From Delftia acidovorans (lineage in GTDB: Bacteria > Pseudomonadota > Gammaproteobacteria > Burkholderiales > Burkholderiaceae_C): a stretch of 64,000 bases of DNA. This document shows, piece by piece, positions 44,622 to 53,559 of the stretch. The DNA lies in contig JAITUC010000032.1 of NCBI GenBank assembly GCA_031286585.1, positions 1-64,000 of the forward strand. Direction: 5' to 3'. The notes below the pieces were generated by a model. The model saw nothing but the letters and a program-made list of their open reading frames with translations, was not told where the DNA came from and made no database searches. The translations under genes and the position numbers were made by a program. Numbering within the stretch: the first letter of the stretch is position 1; every line of letters begins with the position of its first letter.

Positions 44622-47201
44622 TCAACTTCTGGGAGCGCGCCAGCCTCCCGCAAGCAGGCCGGCAAAAAGCAGGGACAGAAGCGTCAGAGACCAGTGGCCC
44701 AGAGCCGGAACGGCGGCAGGCGTGGCAGGGAGCAGGGGCACCGCGACCATGATCGGGTCGTCGATCCTGCCTGGTGTGGGATCGTTGTCCCCGGTGGTCT
44801 GGGCGGTGGAGTTTCCGTCATTGTCGGTGACCGAAAAAACAATGTCTGCGCCACTCACCTGCGCATCCCATTTCAGCCATTGGCCGTTGATCAGTTTGTA
44901 GAGCTGGGTGCCCGCGGGCACGTCCTTGGGCAGCGTGAGCGCGACACGAAGCGTCCCGCCGCTGGTACAGCCGCCAGCCTGGAAGGCGATCTGTCCATAG
45001 GGAAAGCCGAAGCCCGAGGGGAGGCCGGTCGGTGGGGGGGCACCCTTTGTCGGCATCCCTTCGAAGCCGCAATCCGCGCCGGACAGGTGCATGGCCAATT
45101 CTCCTTCGGGAAACAGCAGGGAGGCCGAGTCGAGCTGATAGCGGAACTGTGCCACTGCGCTTGCAGGACTGGTGCCCTCTGGGGTCGTCACCGAAACCGA
45201 AACGATACCCGATGAACCGGGCGGTGCGTTCGCCGTGATGCGGGTTGCGCTGTCCACGGTGAATCCCGCAGCCTCGGCGGTTCCGAATTTGACGGATGTT
45301 GCAGCGGTGAATCCGCTGCCGGAGATGAGCACCTGGGTGCCACCCGCAACCGGCCCGTGCTGCGTGGACAAGCCTGTGATGGACGGCACGCCTGCATAGC
45401 TGAACCGGGCTGTGCCCGTGATCGCCGAAGTGCCACCGGGAGTGGTCACCGTCAGGTCCACAGTCCCGGTGCCTGGGGGGGAGATAGCGGTGAGCTGCGT
45501 ATCGCTGACCACCGAAACGCCAGTTGCGCTTTGATTGCCGAACTTCACCGTGCTGGCGGCGCTCAGGTGGGTTCCGGTCAGGGTGATCTGAGTGCCTCCC
45601 GCGCTGGGTCCTGTCGTCGGGGTGATCGATGCAGTTGTCGGTGCCTGGGCATAGGTGAAACGGTCCCCGGCGCTGGTGGCCGAGGTGCCACCGACGGTGG
45701 ACACGGTGATGTCGACGGTGCCGGCTGCGCCGGGAGGAGCAATGGCTGTGATCTGCGTGTCGCTGTTGACCGTGTAATTGGCGGCAGTGCTGCCAAACTG
45801 CACAGCGCCGGAGGGCGTCGCTGACGTGAACCCCGAGCCGGTCAGGATGACCGGTGTGCCTCCGGCAGTAGGGCCGGCGATGGGATGGATGGCCGTGATG
45901 GCCGGAGCAGCCACATAAGTGAACCGGTCGGCAATGCTGCTGGCCGAGGTGCCACCGACGGTGGACACGGTGATGTCGACGGTGCCGGCTGCGCCGGGAG
46001 GAGCAGTGGCTGTGATCTGCGTGTCGCTGTTGACCGTGTAATTGGCGGCAGTGCTGCCAAACTGCACAGCGCCGGAGGGCGCCGCTGACGTGAACCCCGA
46101 GCCGGTCAGGATGACCGGTGTGCCTCCGGCAGTGGGGCCGGCGATGGGATGGATGGCCGTGATGGCCGGAGCAGCCACATAAGTGAACCGGTCGACAATG
46201 CTGCTGGCGGAGCTGCCACCGATGGTAGACACGGTGATGTCGACGGTGCCGGCTGCGCCAGGAGGAGCAATGGCTGTGATCTGCGTGTCGCTGTTGACCG
46301 TGTAAGTGGCGGCAGTGCTGCCGAACTGCACAGCGCCGGAGGGCGCCGCTGACGCGAACCCCGAGCCGGTCAGGATGACCGGTGTGCCTCCGGCAGTAGG
46401 GCCGGCGATGGGATGGATGGCCGTGATGGCCGGAGCAGCCACATAGGTGAAGTCGCCGTTGGTGTAGGCACCATTGGCCGTGGTTACGAGCTTGATGCCC
46501 ACAGTTCCTGATGCGTGTGCAGGGGAAACCGCCGTGATTTGGGTGTCGCTATCCATCTGGAATTGCAATGCGTCCGTATCGCCGAATTTGATGCCTGCAG
46601 CGTCCAGAAGTCCTGTGCCATCGAGCCTGACCTGCGTGTTTCCAGTAGTCGGGCCGGATGAGGGCAGAATCCGTGTGATGGTCGGCAAGGCGATTGCATC
46701 TACCTTGACGGCAAATTGATAGCCGGGCGAATTGGAGGATGCTCCGGGAATGGATCTGAGGCCGATATAAACTCCGTATCCTGAACTGCCATCGCAATTG
46801 CAATCGAAAATGATGCGCATAGACTTGTTGGCGGATGCTTGATAGGAGCCAGTGAAGCTGTAGACATTGCCAACGGTTTCCTTGTGGTCGAGCTGTTGGC
46901 AGTTTTCTGAGGGGCTGCCGCACAGCTTTAGCAAGGGAGATGCAGCACCAAATGTATCGAAGATCCGAATGGATACATCGGTGATGACGACATTGGTTTC
47001 ACCGGTTCTGAATTCCTGGTATCTTGGGTAGATTGCGCTCACCCATACATTTCCCGGACCTACATCGAGGGTCGAAAGCAATGTTCTGCTAGCCGCTGCA
47101 TAAGCAGTTGATGCGGAAAGAAACATGGAAATAATAATCCATGAATTCAGCAGCCATCGGATAAATGGGATGGAATGGCGCCTGCGGCTATCTTCTATCA
47201 T
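44622..47201 (-). CDS. IPT/TIG-repeat surface protein with IPTL-CTERM-like sorting tail
   Basis: An 859-residue exported protein. Order: signal peptide (about 15-37, WLLNSWIIISMFLSASTAYA), an N-terminal unique domain (about 38-170, four Cys), six IPT/TIG immunoglobulin-like domains (about 174-690; each with the SGPTAGGTPVILTGSGF-type strand), a 'choice-of-anchor U'-like domain (LLFPEGELAMHLSGADCGFEG ... DNDPTPGRIDDPIMV), and a C-terminal tripartite tail VPALGHWSLTLLSLLFAGLLAGGWRAPRS that matches the IPTL-CTERM pattern (motif, hydrophobic helix, basic end). IPTL-CTERM tails are thought to be processed by a dedicated exosortase-like transpeptidase for surface display. Domains 2-4 are almost identical. 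The first 500 bases are AT-richer than neighbouring genes, hinting at a different origin. Confidence 0.85.
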   Translation of the reverse strand: MIEDSRRRHSIPFIRWLLNSWIIISMFLSASTAYAAASRTLLSTLDVGPGNVWVSAIYPRYQEFRTGETNVVITDVSIRIFDTFGAASPLLKLCGSPSENCQQLDHKETVGNVYSFTGSYQASANKSMRIIFDCNCDGSSGYGVYIGLRSIPGASSNSPGYQFAVKVDAIALPTITRILPSSGPTTGNTQVRLDGTGLLDAAGIKFGDTDALQFQMDSDTQITAVSPAHASGTVGIKLVTTANGAYTNGDFTYVAAPAITAIHPIAGPTAGGTPVILTGSGFASAAPSGAVQFGSTAATYTVNSDTQITAIAPPGAAGTVDITVSTIGGSSASSIVDRFTYVAAPAITAIHPIAGPTAGGTPVILTGSGFTSAAPSGAVQFGSTAANYTVNSDTQITATAPPGAAGTVDITVSTVGGTSASSIADRFTYVAAPAITAIHPIAGPTAGGTPVILTGSGFTSATPSGAVQFGSTAANYTVNSDTQITAIAPPGAAGTVDITVSTVGGTSATSAGDRFTYAQAPTTASITPTTGPSAGGTQITLTGTHLSAASTVKFGNQSATGVSVVSDTQLTAISPPGTGTVDLTVTTPGGTSAITGTARFSYAGVPSITGLSTQHGPVAGGTQVLISGSGFTAATSVKFGTAEAAGFTVDSATRITANAPPGSSGIVSVSVTTPEGTSPASAVAQFRYQLDSASLLFPEGELAMHLSGADCGFEGMPTKGAPPPTGLPSGFGFPYGQIAFQAGGCTSGGTLRVALTLPKDVPAGTQLYKLINGQWLKWDAQVSGADIVFSVTDNDGNSTAQTTGDNDPTPGRIDDPIMVAVPLLPATPAAVPALGHWSLTLLSLLFAGLLAGGWRAPRS
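45651..46442 (-). repeat. three tandem 264-bp repeats within the IPT-domain gene
   Basis: Three consecutive 264-bp units (46179-46442, 45915-46178, 45651-45914) encode three near-identical 88-residue IPT domains beginning VAAPAITAIHPIAGPTAGG. Only a handful of substitutions distinguish them (for example TIGGSSASSIV, TVGGTSASSIA, TVGGTSATSAG at the ends). DNA identity this high within a gene allows copy number to change by recombination. Confidence 0.93.
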
Positions 47202-47360
47202 GGTAGTTTTGGATTTTTAATATATGAAAGATGTTGGCGAATGAGCGTGCTCGCCATGGGGGCTGCATCCGGGACACGGTAGCCCATTGGCATCTTGAGG
47301 CCGGTGGTCTCTGTGGATTTGACTGTCCGTTTGCCAGTCTCTTGACCGGCCATCCCGCGC

Positions 47361-48425
47361 TCAGGCCATGAGCCCGAGCAGCCAGTCGGCATATTCCGCC
47401 GATGTGGTCGTGGTGCCTGGTGGGGGATTGATGCGCACGGTGTGAGCTGCTTCGGCCATGGCGCGTACATCGCTGGGCGTGTGGCCGAAGGCGGCACGGA
47501 ACGCGCGGCTGAAGTGCGCTTCGCTGGCAAAGCCCAGGCGTGTGGCCACATCCGCAATGCGCAGACGTCTGCAGGTCGGGTTGGACAGAGTGTGGAAGGC
47601 CCGTTGCAAACGGCGCTGCTGCACGTAGCGCATCACTCCGCCCAGTGGCTCGAAGAGGTGGTAGAGCCGGTGGCGCGAAATGCCGAAGCGTCGGCACAGT
47701 ATCTCGGGGGTGAGCGGTGCGGCCAGGTTCTGGGCGATATGGCGCTGGATGCGCTCCAGCGTGGCGGCCTGCACTTCGTTGCGGGCCTCGGCCAAGGTGC
47801 GCTGGCTCGGACGCAGGCAGGCGGCCAGCATCTGGGTGGTGGCATGCACCACATCGTCGGCTTGCAACAGGGCGATGGTAGGCAGGCGCCTGTGCAGTGC
47901 GTCCAGGTGATCTGCCAGCAGTCCTGCGAAGATGCTGCCTGACGCCAGCACGGTTCCATGCAGGTCTGCACCATGGGTGCCGAAGGCTGCATCGCCCAGC
48001 CTGCGTGGCACGATCAGCGAGAGCACATGCGAGTGTTCAGCCAGGGTCTGCTGTGTGCGTGCCATGTCGAAGACGACCACATCGCCGGCGTTTACCTGTA
48101 GCTCGCTGCTGCCATCATGCTGGCCGACGAAGCTGCCGCTGCGGTACCACTGAACCAGATAATGGTCCAGACCGTCGCGGGCAGCGCGTGCCTTGTTGCG
48201 TGAGAAGCGTTGCGCGCCAAAGCGCAGGTCGCCCAGCAGCAACTGGCCCAGATGGGTGGCATGTACCGAGGCATGGAAACTGTCGCCAGATGCCGTGCGG
48301 TGTTCCACCGGAGCCACATCGAACAGCACGGAAATGCTGGCGCGCCAGGCCTCGAAGCGGTCTGCCGAGAGGGTCTGGCACGTGTCAAAGGTAGTGCTGG
48401 GCAGGGCGTTGGCCGCAGGCTGCAT
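47361..48425 (-). CDS. AraC-family transcriptional regulator
   Basis: A 354-residue activator. The N-terminal two thirds form a cupin-like AraC-binding domain of the type found in AraC/benzoate-pathway regulators (FSRNKARAARDGLDHYLVQWYRSGSFVGQ; GDVVVFDMARTQQT), and the C-terminal 100 residues hold two HTHs (ISRHRLYHLFEPLGGVMRYVQQRRLQRAFHTLSN; IADVATRLGFASEAHFSRAFRAAFGHTPSDVR). Start ATG 48425 is preferred; the frame extends upstream without family sequence. It is isolated: a surface-protein gene lies downstream and a 390-base gap upstream. Target unknown. Confidence 0.88.
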   Translation of the reverse strand: MQPAANALPSTTFDTCQTLSADRFEAWRASISVLFDVAPVEHRTASGDSFHASVHATHLGQLLLGDLRFGAQRFSRNKARAARDGLDHYLVQWYRSGSFVGQHDGSSELQVNAGDVVVFDMARTQQTLAEHSHVLSLIVPRRLGDAAFGTHGADLHGTVLASGSIFAGLLADHLDALHRRLPTIALLQADDVVHATTQMLAACLRPSQRTLAEARNEVQAATLERIQRHIAQNLAAPLTPEILCRRFGISRHRLYHLFEPLGGVMRYVQQRRLQRAFHTLSNPTCRRLRIADVATRLGFASEAHFSRAFRAAFGHTPSDVRAMAEAAHTVRINPPPGTTTTSAEYADWLLGLMA

Positions 48426-48814
48426 TGCGAAGTTTCGGCGCAGGAAAACACAAGGCCCGGCAGGACAATCTCGCACGGCGCGGGTCTTGCTGTCGCCGCC
48501 AGCCCGCAACTATACAAGAGCACCCGACCGGGAAGCTGGCGCATGAGAAGAGCCAGGCGCAACGTGGCGCGCTGCCGTGCAGCAGCGCAAAAAGCAGGGA
48601 GGCAGGTGCTCCCGCAATGCCGATTGGCTTCTCCCAGGAGGTGAAGGCCGGGCTGTCAGGCCAATTCCAATTGGCGGCTTTCCAGCAGTGCAGTCGACAG
48701 CCGTCTGTCCACCGTCGTCCCACATGACTGGCTCTCAAGGGAAAGCCCAGAGGGACATGGAGGCGTTTCTAGGGAGAGGTCGGCCATGCCGCTGCGATTG
48801 CTCCGCTGGGAGTG
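48426..48814. other. 390-base intergenic region between AraC- and TetR-family genes
   Basis: No gene is supported on either strand: the open frames here lack ribosome sites and family sequence. It must contain the AraC gene promoter and the 3' end of the TetR transcript. I see only a small CCAATT-C-CAATTGG-like element near 48660-48676 and no clear terminator. Confidence 0.4.
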
Positions 48815-49453
48815 TCAACCAGCCCCCGCCAGCCCGTCGAAGGTCGTGCTCGTGACCCAGCCGATGATTTGCGCGTGCGTGTACTGGCCCGATTCCTTGA
48901 GCAGGGCCACCACCGGATCGCAGGCCCGCGCGAACAGCGTGTAGAGCACCAGCTCGGCCGGCAGCGCGGGCTGCAGCTGGCCGCTGGTCTGGGCCTCGGT
49001 GATCCAGATGCTCAGGCGGTTGCTCAGGGCGATCAGCCGGTCCATGTAGGCATCGTTGGATTGCAGGGAGGCGCTGAGGTTGGAGTTCTGCGCCGGCAGG
49101 GAGGGCATTTCGCCTTCCAGCTGGGTCTGCATGGCCCAGCACGTCACGGCCTTGAGCTGGTCCAGCGGGCGCACCGGCGTGCCGGCCTCGGCGGCCTGTG
49201 CCGCCGTGTCGCGCAGGCCGTCCACAAAGGCCAGGGCGCGGTCCAGCACGCCCACCATGGCGGCTCCCGCCAGTTCTTCCTTGGAGGTGAACAGCTTGTA
49301 CAGGCTGGCCTTGGCCATGCCGGCCTCGGCCGCGACCTCGTCCACCGTCATGGCGTCGTAGCCCTTGGTGGCCAGCAGCCGGTTGACGGCGGCCACGATG
49401 GCCTGCTCGCGCACGCGCTGTATCTGTTCTTTGATGGAGGAGCGGCTTGTCAT
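48815..49453 (-). CDS. TetR-family repressor divergent from the lipid-modification operon
   Basis: A 212-residue TetR protein: HTH at about 15-60 (AIVAAVNRLLATKGYDAMTVDEVAAEAGMAKASLYKLFTSKEELAGAAMVG), then a helical ligand domain. Its gene is divergent from the eight-gene operon starting at 49594 with 140 bases between, containing two inverted repeats, so it is the probable local repressor. In other bacteria related operons are driven by the RpoE-ChrR singlet-oxygen system; here no sigma/anti-sigma pair is present and a TetR regulator takes its place. Effector unknown, possibly a fatty acyl compound. Confidence 0.9.
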   Translation of the reverse strand: MTSRSSIKEQIQRVREQAIVAAVNRLLATKGYDAMTVDEVAAEAGMAKASLYKLFTSKEELAGAAMVGVLDRALAFVDGLRDTAAQAAEAGTPVRPLDQLKAVTCWAMQTQLEGEMPSLPAQNSNLSASLQSNDAYMDRLIALSNRLSIWITEAQTSGQLQPALPAELVLYTLFARACDPVVALLKESGQYTHAQIIGWVTSTTFDGLAGAG

Positions 49454-49465
49454 AGCGATATTTTA

Positions 49466-49541
49466 GACCTCGCAGGTCATATCTGATACCAAATAGTGCA
49501 AAGAGGGTATGTTTGGTTTATAGTTTGAACTCATCAGTTCA
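49466..49541. promoter_or_regulatory. two dyad operators in the divergent promoter
   Basis: GACCT-CGC-AGGTC (49466-49478) lies next to the TetR start, and TGAACT-CATC-AGTTCA (49526-49541), a perfect 16-bp element, lies about 50 bases before the operon's first gene. The stretch is AT-rich. Either or both may bind the TetR repressor. Confidence 0.55.
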
Positions 49542-49593
49542 CGGTTTGGTCTTTGTGGTCTAGTCGGGCTGTTCAACCAGGAAGGGCGCCTCC

Positions 49594-50940
49594 ATGCATC
49601 GCATTGCTGTCATCGGTTCGGGAATCGCGGGGCTGGCCGCAGCGAGCCGCCTGGCCGCCGCGCCAGGCGGGCCTGCCGTGACCTTGCTGGAGGCGGGCGG
49701 CCACTTCGGGGGGCACGCCAACACGGTGGACCTGACGCTGGGCGGCGTGAGCCAGGGCGTGGACACCGGCTTTCTGGTCTTCAACCACCGCACCTATCCG
49801 CTGCTGACGCGCTTGTTCGACGAGCTGCAGGTGCCCACGGCTGCCGCCGAGATGTCGTTTTCCGTGCAGGTGCCCCAGGCCGATGGCCGCGCGGGCCTGG
49901 AATGGAGCGGCAGTTCGCTGGGCAGCGTGTTCGCGCAGCGGAGCAATCTGCTGCGCCCGCGCTTTCTCAAGATGCTGGCCGAGATCCTGCGCTTCAACCG
50001 CCTGGCCACGCGCATCGCCCAGGAAGGTGATGAAGCGCGGCTGCGCAGCGCCATCGGCGAATTTCTGGACGACCACGGCTTTGGCGCCGCCTTCCGCCAG
50101 GACTACCTGCTGCCCATGATGGGCTGCATCTGGTCCTGCCCTACCGACCAGATGCTGCGCTTTCCCGTGGCCACGCTGATCCGCTTTTGCCACAACCATG
50201 GGCTGATCCAGGTCACGGACCGGCCACAGTGGCACACGGTGCGCGGCGGCTCGCGCCAGTACGTGCGGCGCATGGTGGCCGCGCTGCTGAAGGACGGCCG
50301 CCACCAGGCGCGCCTGAATGCGCCCGTGCTGGGCCTGCGCCGCGCGGCGCATGGCGCGCTGCTGCAGACGGCGAACGGCACGGAGCCGTTCGACGCCGTG
50401 GTGCTGGCCTGCCACAGCGACCAGGCCCTGCGCCTGCTCGGCAGCGATGCCACGCCGCTCGAGCGCAGCGTGCTGGGCGCCATCCGCTACCAGCCCAACC
50501 AGGCCGTTCTGCACACCGATGCCAGCGTGCTGCCGCGCCGGCAGGCGGCCTGGGCCGCCTGGAACTACGAGCGCGCGGCCGACCCGGGGCGGGACCAGGC
50601 CGGCGTCTGCCTGCACTACCTGCTCAACCGCCTGCAACCCCTGCCGTGGCAGCAGCCCGTGATGGTTTCGCTGAACCCGGTGCGCCCGATCGATGAAGGC
50701 CAGGTCCATGCGCGCATCGAGTACAGCCACCCGGTGTTCGACCTGGCGGCCATCGAGGCCCAGGGCCGCGTGGCCGGTGTGCAGGGCCAGCGCCGGACCT
50801 GGTTCTGCGGCGCTTGGTGCGGCTACGGCTTTCACGAAGACGGCCTGCGCTCGGGCCTGGACGCGGCCGATGACCTGCTGCATGCCCTGCCGACCTTGCC
50901 CGTCCTGCCCGCCAGCGCGGCCTTCGAGGGGGTTGCATGA
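49594..50940 (+). CDS. FAD-dependent oxidoreductase (amine-oxidase/desaturase-like)
   Basis: A 448-residue flavoprotein. The N-terminal IAVIGSGIAGLAAASRL is the dinucleotide fold, followed by the GGHANTVDL flavin contact; the C-terminal RTWFCGAWCGYGFHEDGLRSGLDAADDLL holds the FAD-closing motif. It belongs to the NAD(P)-binding Rossmann/flavin amine oxidase group that is genetically linked to CFA-synthase-like methyltransferases and DUF1365. Probable role: oxidation or desaturation of a methylated fatty acyl chain. First gene of the operon; its stop overlaps the DUF1365 start by four bases (ATGA). Confidence 0.85.
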   Translation: MHRIAVIGSGIAGLAAASRLAAAPGGPAVTLLEAGGHFGGHANTVDLTLGGVSQGVDTGFLVFNHRTYPLLTRLFDELQVPTAAAEMSFSVQVPQADGRAGLEWSGSSLGSVFAQRSNLLRPRFLKMLAEILRFNRLATRIAQEGDEARLRSAIGEFLDDHGFGAAFRQDYLLPMMGCIWSCPTDQMLRFPVATLIRFCHNHGLIQVTDRPQWHTVRGGSRQYVRRMVAALLKDGRHQARLNAPVLGLRRAAHGALLQTANGTEPFDAVVLACHSDQALRLLGSDATPLERSVLGAIRYQPNQAVLHTDASVLPRRQAAWAAWNYERAADPGRDQAGVCLHYLLNRLQPLPWQQPVMVSLNPVRPIDEGQVHARIEYSHPVFDLAAIEAQGRVAGVQGQRRTWFCGAWCGYGFHEDGLRSGLDAADDLLHALPTLPVLPASAAFEGVA

Positions 50941-51689
50941 CGGCCCGCCCCCTCATCGGCTTCGGACATGTCTGGCACCGCCGCCTGCGGCCTGTCGAAC
51001 ATGCCTTCCGCTATCCCGGCTACTTTCTGATGCTGCCGCTGCGCAGCCTGCGCACGCAGCCGGACGCCGCGCTGCGGCGCAACCGGCTGGGCTGGCTGAG
51101 CTTTCATGACAGCGACCACGGCGAGGGCGGCAGCGACGCCCTGGCCTGGTTCGAGCAGTTGCTGCACAGCGAAGGCATAGCCGACGCCGATGGCGAGGTC
51201 TGGCTGCATACCTTCCCGCGCGTGCTGGGCTACGTGTTCAAGCCCGTGAGCTTTTGGTATGCGCACCGCGCCGACGGCTCGCTGGCCGCCGTGCTGGCCG
51301 AGGTGAACAACACCTTTGGCGAGCGCCATGCCTACCTGCTGGCGGGGCCCGACCTGGACTGGGGCCGCGAGCAGGTGGCGCGCAAGCAGTTCCATGTCTC
51401 GCCGTTCTGCGAGGTGAGCGGCGAGTACCGCTTCCGATTCGAGCGCGGCGAAGGCCGCACCCTGGCGCGCGTGGACCTGCACGACGAGGACGGCCCGCTG
51501 CTGCAGACCAGCGTGGGTGGCGTGCTGCACCCGCTCGACGGCGCCACCGTGCGCCGCGCCTTCTTCGGCACTCCCCTGATGACGCTGGGGGTGGTCGCCC
51601 GCATCCACTGGCATGCGCTGCGCCTTTGGGCCAAGCGCGTGCCTTTCCATGGCAAACCCTCCGAGCCCAAGCGCTTCGTCACACGATGA
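50937..51689 (+). CDS. DUF1365-family protein
   Basis: A 250-residue protein of the DUF1365 family, recognised from GFGHVWHRRLRPVEHAFRYPGYFLMLPL at the N-terminus, LHTFPRVLGYVFKPVSFWYAHRADGSLAAVLAEVNNTFGERHAYLL in the middle and KQFHVSPFCEVSGEYRFRF. Function is unknown, but the family almost always sits between an FAD oxidoreductase and a CFA-type methyltransferase, as here. No signal peptide; cytoplasmic. ATGA overlaps at both ends show tight translational coupling. Confidence 0.9.
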   Translation: MTARPLIGFGHVWHRRLRPVEHAFRYPGYFLMLPLRSLRTQPDAALRRNRLGWLSFHDSDHGEGGSDALAWFEQLLHSEGIADADGEVWLHTFPRVLGYVFKPVSFWYAHRADGSLAAVLAEVNNTFGERHAYLLAGPDLDWGREQVARKQFHVSPFCEVSGEYRFRFERGEGRTLARVDLHDEDGPLLQTSVGGVLHPLDGATVRRAFFGTPLMTLGVVARIHWHALRLWAKRVPFHGKPSEPKRFVTR

Positions 51690-52954
51690 ACACTACCGCC
51701 GCCCCCCTGCTGAGCCCCTCCGCGGCCGCGCCGCGCCGCACGCCTGCACGGGCGCGCCGTGTGCTGAACCTGCTCGAACGCCTGCCCCACGGGCAGCTGG
51801 ACCTGGAGCAGCCCGATGGCCGCCTGCTGCACCTGCCCCGCCCGCCGTCAGGGGCAGCCGATGCGCATTGCGTGCTGCACGACTGGCAGGCGCTGGAGCG
51901 CACGCTCAAGTCGGGCGACATCGGCCTGGCCGAAGGCTACATCGCCGGCGAGTGGGACAGCCCCGACCTGGCCGCCCTGCTGCGGCTGTGCATGGCCAAC
52001 CGCGACCATGTGCAACGCCTGGTCTATGGCAGCTGGTGGGGCCGGCTGGGCTACCGCCTGCGCCATCTGCTGCAACGCAATACGCGGGCCGGCAGTGCCA
52101 GGAACATCCATGCCCATTACGACCTGGGCAATGATTTCTACCGCCTGTGGCTGGACCCGGGCATGAGCTACAGCGCGGCCTGGTTCCAGGGCCGCACGGG
52201 CGAAGCGCTGCGCAGCGCGGACCTCCAGGAAGCCCAGCAGGCCAAGCTCCGGCGCACGCTGGACGAAGTGCGGCTGCAGCCCGGCCAGCGCCTGCTGGAA
52301 ATCGGCTGCGGCTGGGGCGGGCTGGCCGAGGCGGCGGCGCAGGAGTTCGGCGCCCGCGTCACGGGCGTGACCCTGTCGCGCGAGCAGCTGGTCTGGGGGC
52401 AGCAGCGCATGCAGCAGTCCGGCCTGGCCGACGCCGTGGAGCTGCGCTACCAGGACTACCGCGACCTGCCCGCGCGCCATGCGGGCGAGCCCTTCGATGC
52501 CATCGTCTCCATCGAGATGTTCGAGGCCGTGGGCCGCGAGTACTGGCGCGGCTACTTCCAGACGCTGCGCGACTGCCTCAAGCCCGGCGGCCTGGCCTGC
52601 ATACAGACCATCACGCTGCGCGAGGATCTGTTCGCGCGCTATCTGCGCTCCACCGACTTCATCCAGCAGTACATCTTCCCGGGCGGCCTGCTGCCCAGCA
52701 TCCCGGCCTTCGAGCAGGAGGCGCGGCGCGCCGGCCTGGTGGTGGAAGGCCGCATGGCCTTTGGCCGCGACTATGCGGAAACGCTCAGGCGCTGGCGCCA
52801 GTCCTTCGAGGAGCGCCTGGAGGCCGTGCGTGCCCAGGGCTTCGACGAACGCTTCGTACGCATCTGGACCTTCTACCTGGCCTACTGCGAGGCGGCCTTC
52901 GACACCGGCAACACCGATGTCGTCCAGTTCACGCTGCGCAAGCCCCTGCCATGA
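51686..52954 (+). CDS. cfa: cyclopropane-fatty-acyl-phospholipid synthase-family methyltransferase
   Basis: A 422-residue SAM-dependent enzyme acting on unsaturated phospholipid chains in the membrane. Features: N-terminal lipid-binding domain (GDIGLAEGYIAGEWDSPDLAALLRLC), NIHAHYDLGNDFYRLWLDPGMSYSAAWF, SAM motif I near residue 205 (LLEIGCGWGGLAEAA), and the C-terminal FIQQYIFPGGLLPSIPAF and TWTFYLAYCEAAF-type segment. The chain is longer than E. coli Cfa at the N-terminus. Members in DUF1365-linked operons may methylate without ring closure, so the product (cyclopropane, methyl or furan fatty acid) is uncertain. Start ATG 51686 overlaps the DUF1365 stop. Confidence 0.92.
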   Translation: MNTTAAPLLSPSAAAPRRTPARARRVLNLLERLPHGQLDLEQPDGRLLHLPRPPSGAADAHCVLHDWQALERTLKSGDIGLAEGYIAGEWDSPDLAALLRLCMANRDHVQRLVYGSWWGRLGYRLRHLLQRNTRAGSARNIHAHYDLGNDFYRLWLDPGMSYSAAWFQGRTGEALRSADLQEAQQAKLRRTLDEVRLQPGQRLLEIGCGWGGLAEAAAQEFGARVTGVTLSREQLVWGQQRMQQSGLADAVELRYQDYRDLPARHAGEPFDAIVSIEMFEAVGREYWRGYFQTLRDCLKPGGLACIQTITLREDLFARYLRSTDFIQQYIFPGGLLPSIPAFEQEARRAGLVVEGRMAFGRDYAETLRRWRQSFEERLEAVRAQGFDERFVRIWTFYLAYCEAAFDTGNTDVVQFTLRKPLP

Positions 52955-53541
52955 CCGCCCCACAACCACGCGCACCCCGCCGACAGGCCCTGGCCTGGGG
53001 CGCCGCCTGCGTCCTTGCCCCTTCATTGATCACCATGTCCAACGCCCTGCACGCCATCACCCCGACTGCCGAACCTCCGGCCGAACTGCGCGGCGCCCTG
53101 CCGTCTGCGCGCCTGGTGGGCTCGGCCGTGCTGCGCTTTTTCGGCCTGCGCGTCTATGAGGCGCGCCTGTGGGCTGCGCCCGGACTGCTGCCCGAGGACT
53201 ACGCCCGCCACCCGTTTGCGCTGGAGCTGGTCTACGACCGCAAGCTCGAAGGCGCGGCCATCGCCGAGCGCTCCATCGCCGAAATGCGCAGGGTCGGCAG
53301 CTTCACCGAAGAGCAGGCGCGCCAATGGCTGGACCTGATGAAGCAGGCCTTTCCCGATGTGGTGGCCAGGGACCGGCTGCTGGGCCTGAACGACGGCCAG
53401 GGCGATGTGCGCTTTTTCCACAACGGCCGGCAGACGGCGCAGCTGCGCGATGCCGACTATGCACGCCTGTTCTTCGGCATCTGGCTGGCGCCGCAGACCT
53501 CGGCGCCTGCCATGCGCGCCTCGCTGCTGGGCCAGGGCTGA
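52951..53541 (+). CDS. chalcone-isomerase-like exported protein
   Basis: A 196-residue protein with a twin-arginine-like leader (RRQALAWGAACVLAPSLITMSNALHA) and a mature chalcone-isomerase-like domain (GSAVLRFFGLRVYEARLWA; FALELVYDRKLEGAAIAERSIAEMRRVG; FHNGRQTAQLRDADYARLFFGIWL). Bacterial members are believed to bind fatty acids rather than make flavonoids. It overlaps the methyltransferase gene in ATGA. A periplasmic lipid-binding role fits the operon, by inference. Confidence 0.83.
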   Translation: MTAPQPRAPRRQALAWGAACVLAPSLITMSNALHAITPTAEPPAELRGALPSARLVGSAVLRFFGLRVYEARLWAAPGLLPEDYARHPFALELVYDRKLEGAAIAERSIAEMRRVGSFTEEQARQWLDLMKQAFPDVVARDRLLGLNDGQGDVRFFHNGRQTAQLRDADYARLFFGIWLAPQTSAPAMRASLLGQG

Positions 53542-53559
53542 ACGCCAGCGGACCACGCC

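Noticed and set aside
45651-46442. Regular repeats that might be a CRISPR array
   Set aside because: Units are 264 bp, contiguous and coding, with no spacers; they are IPT domain repeats.
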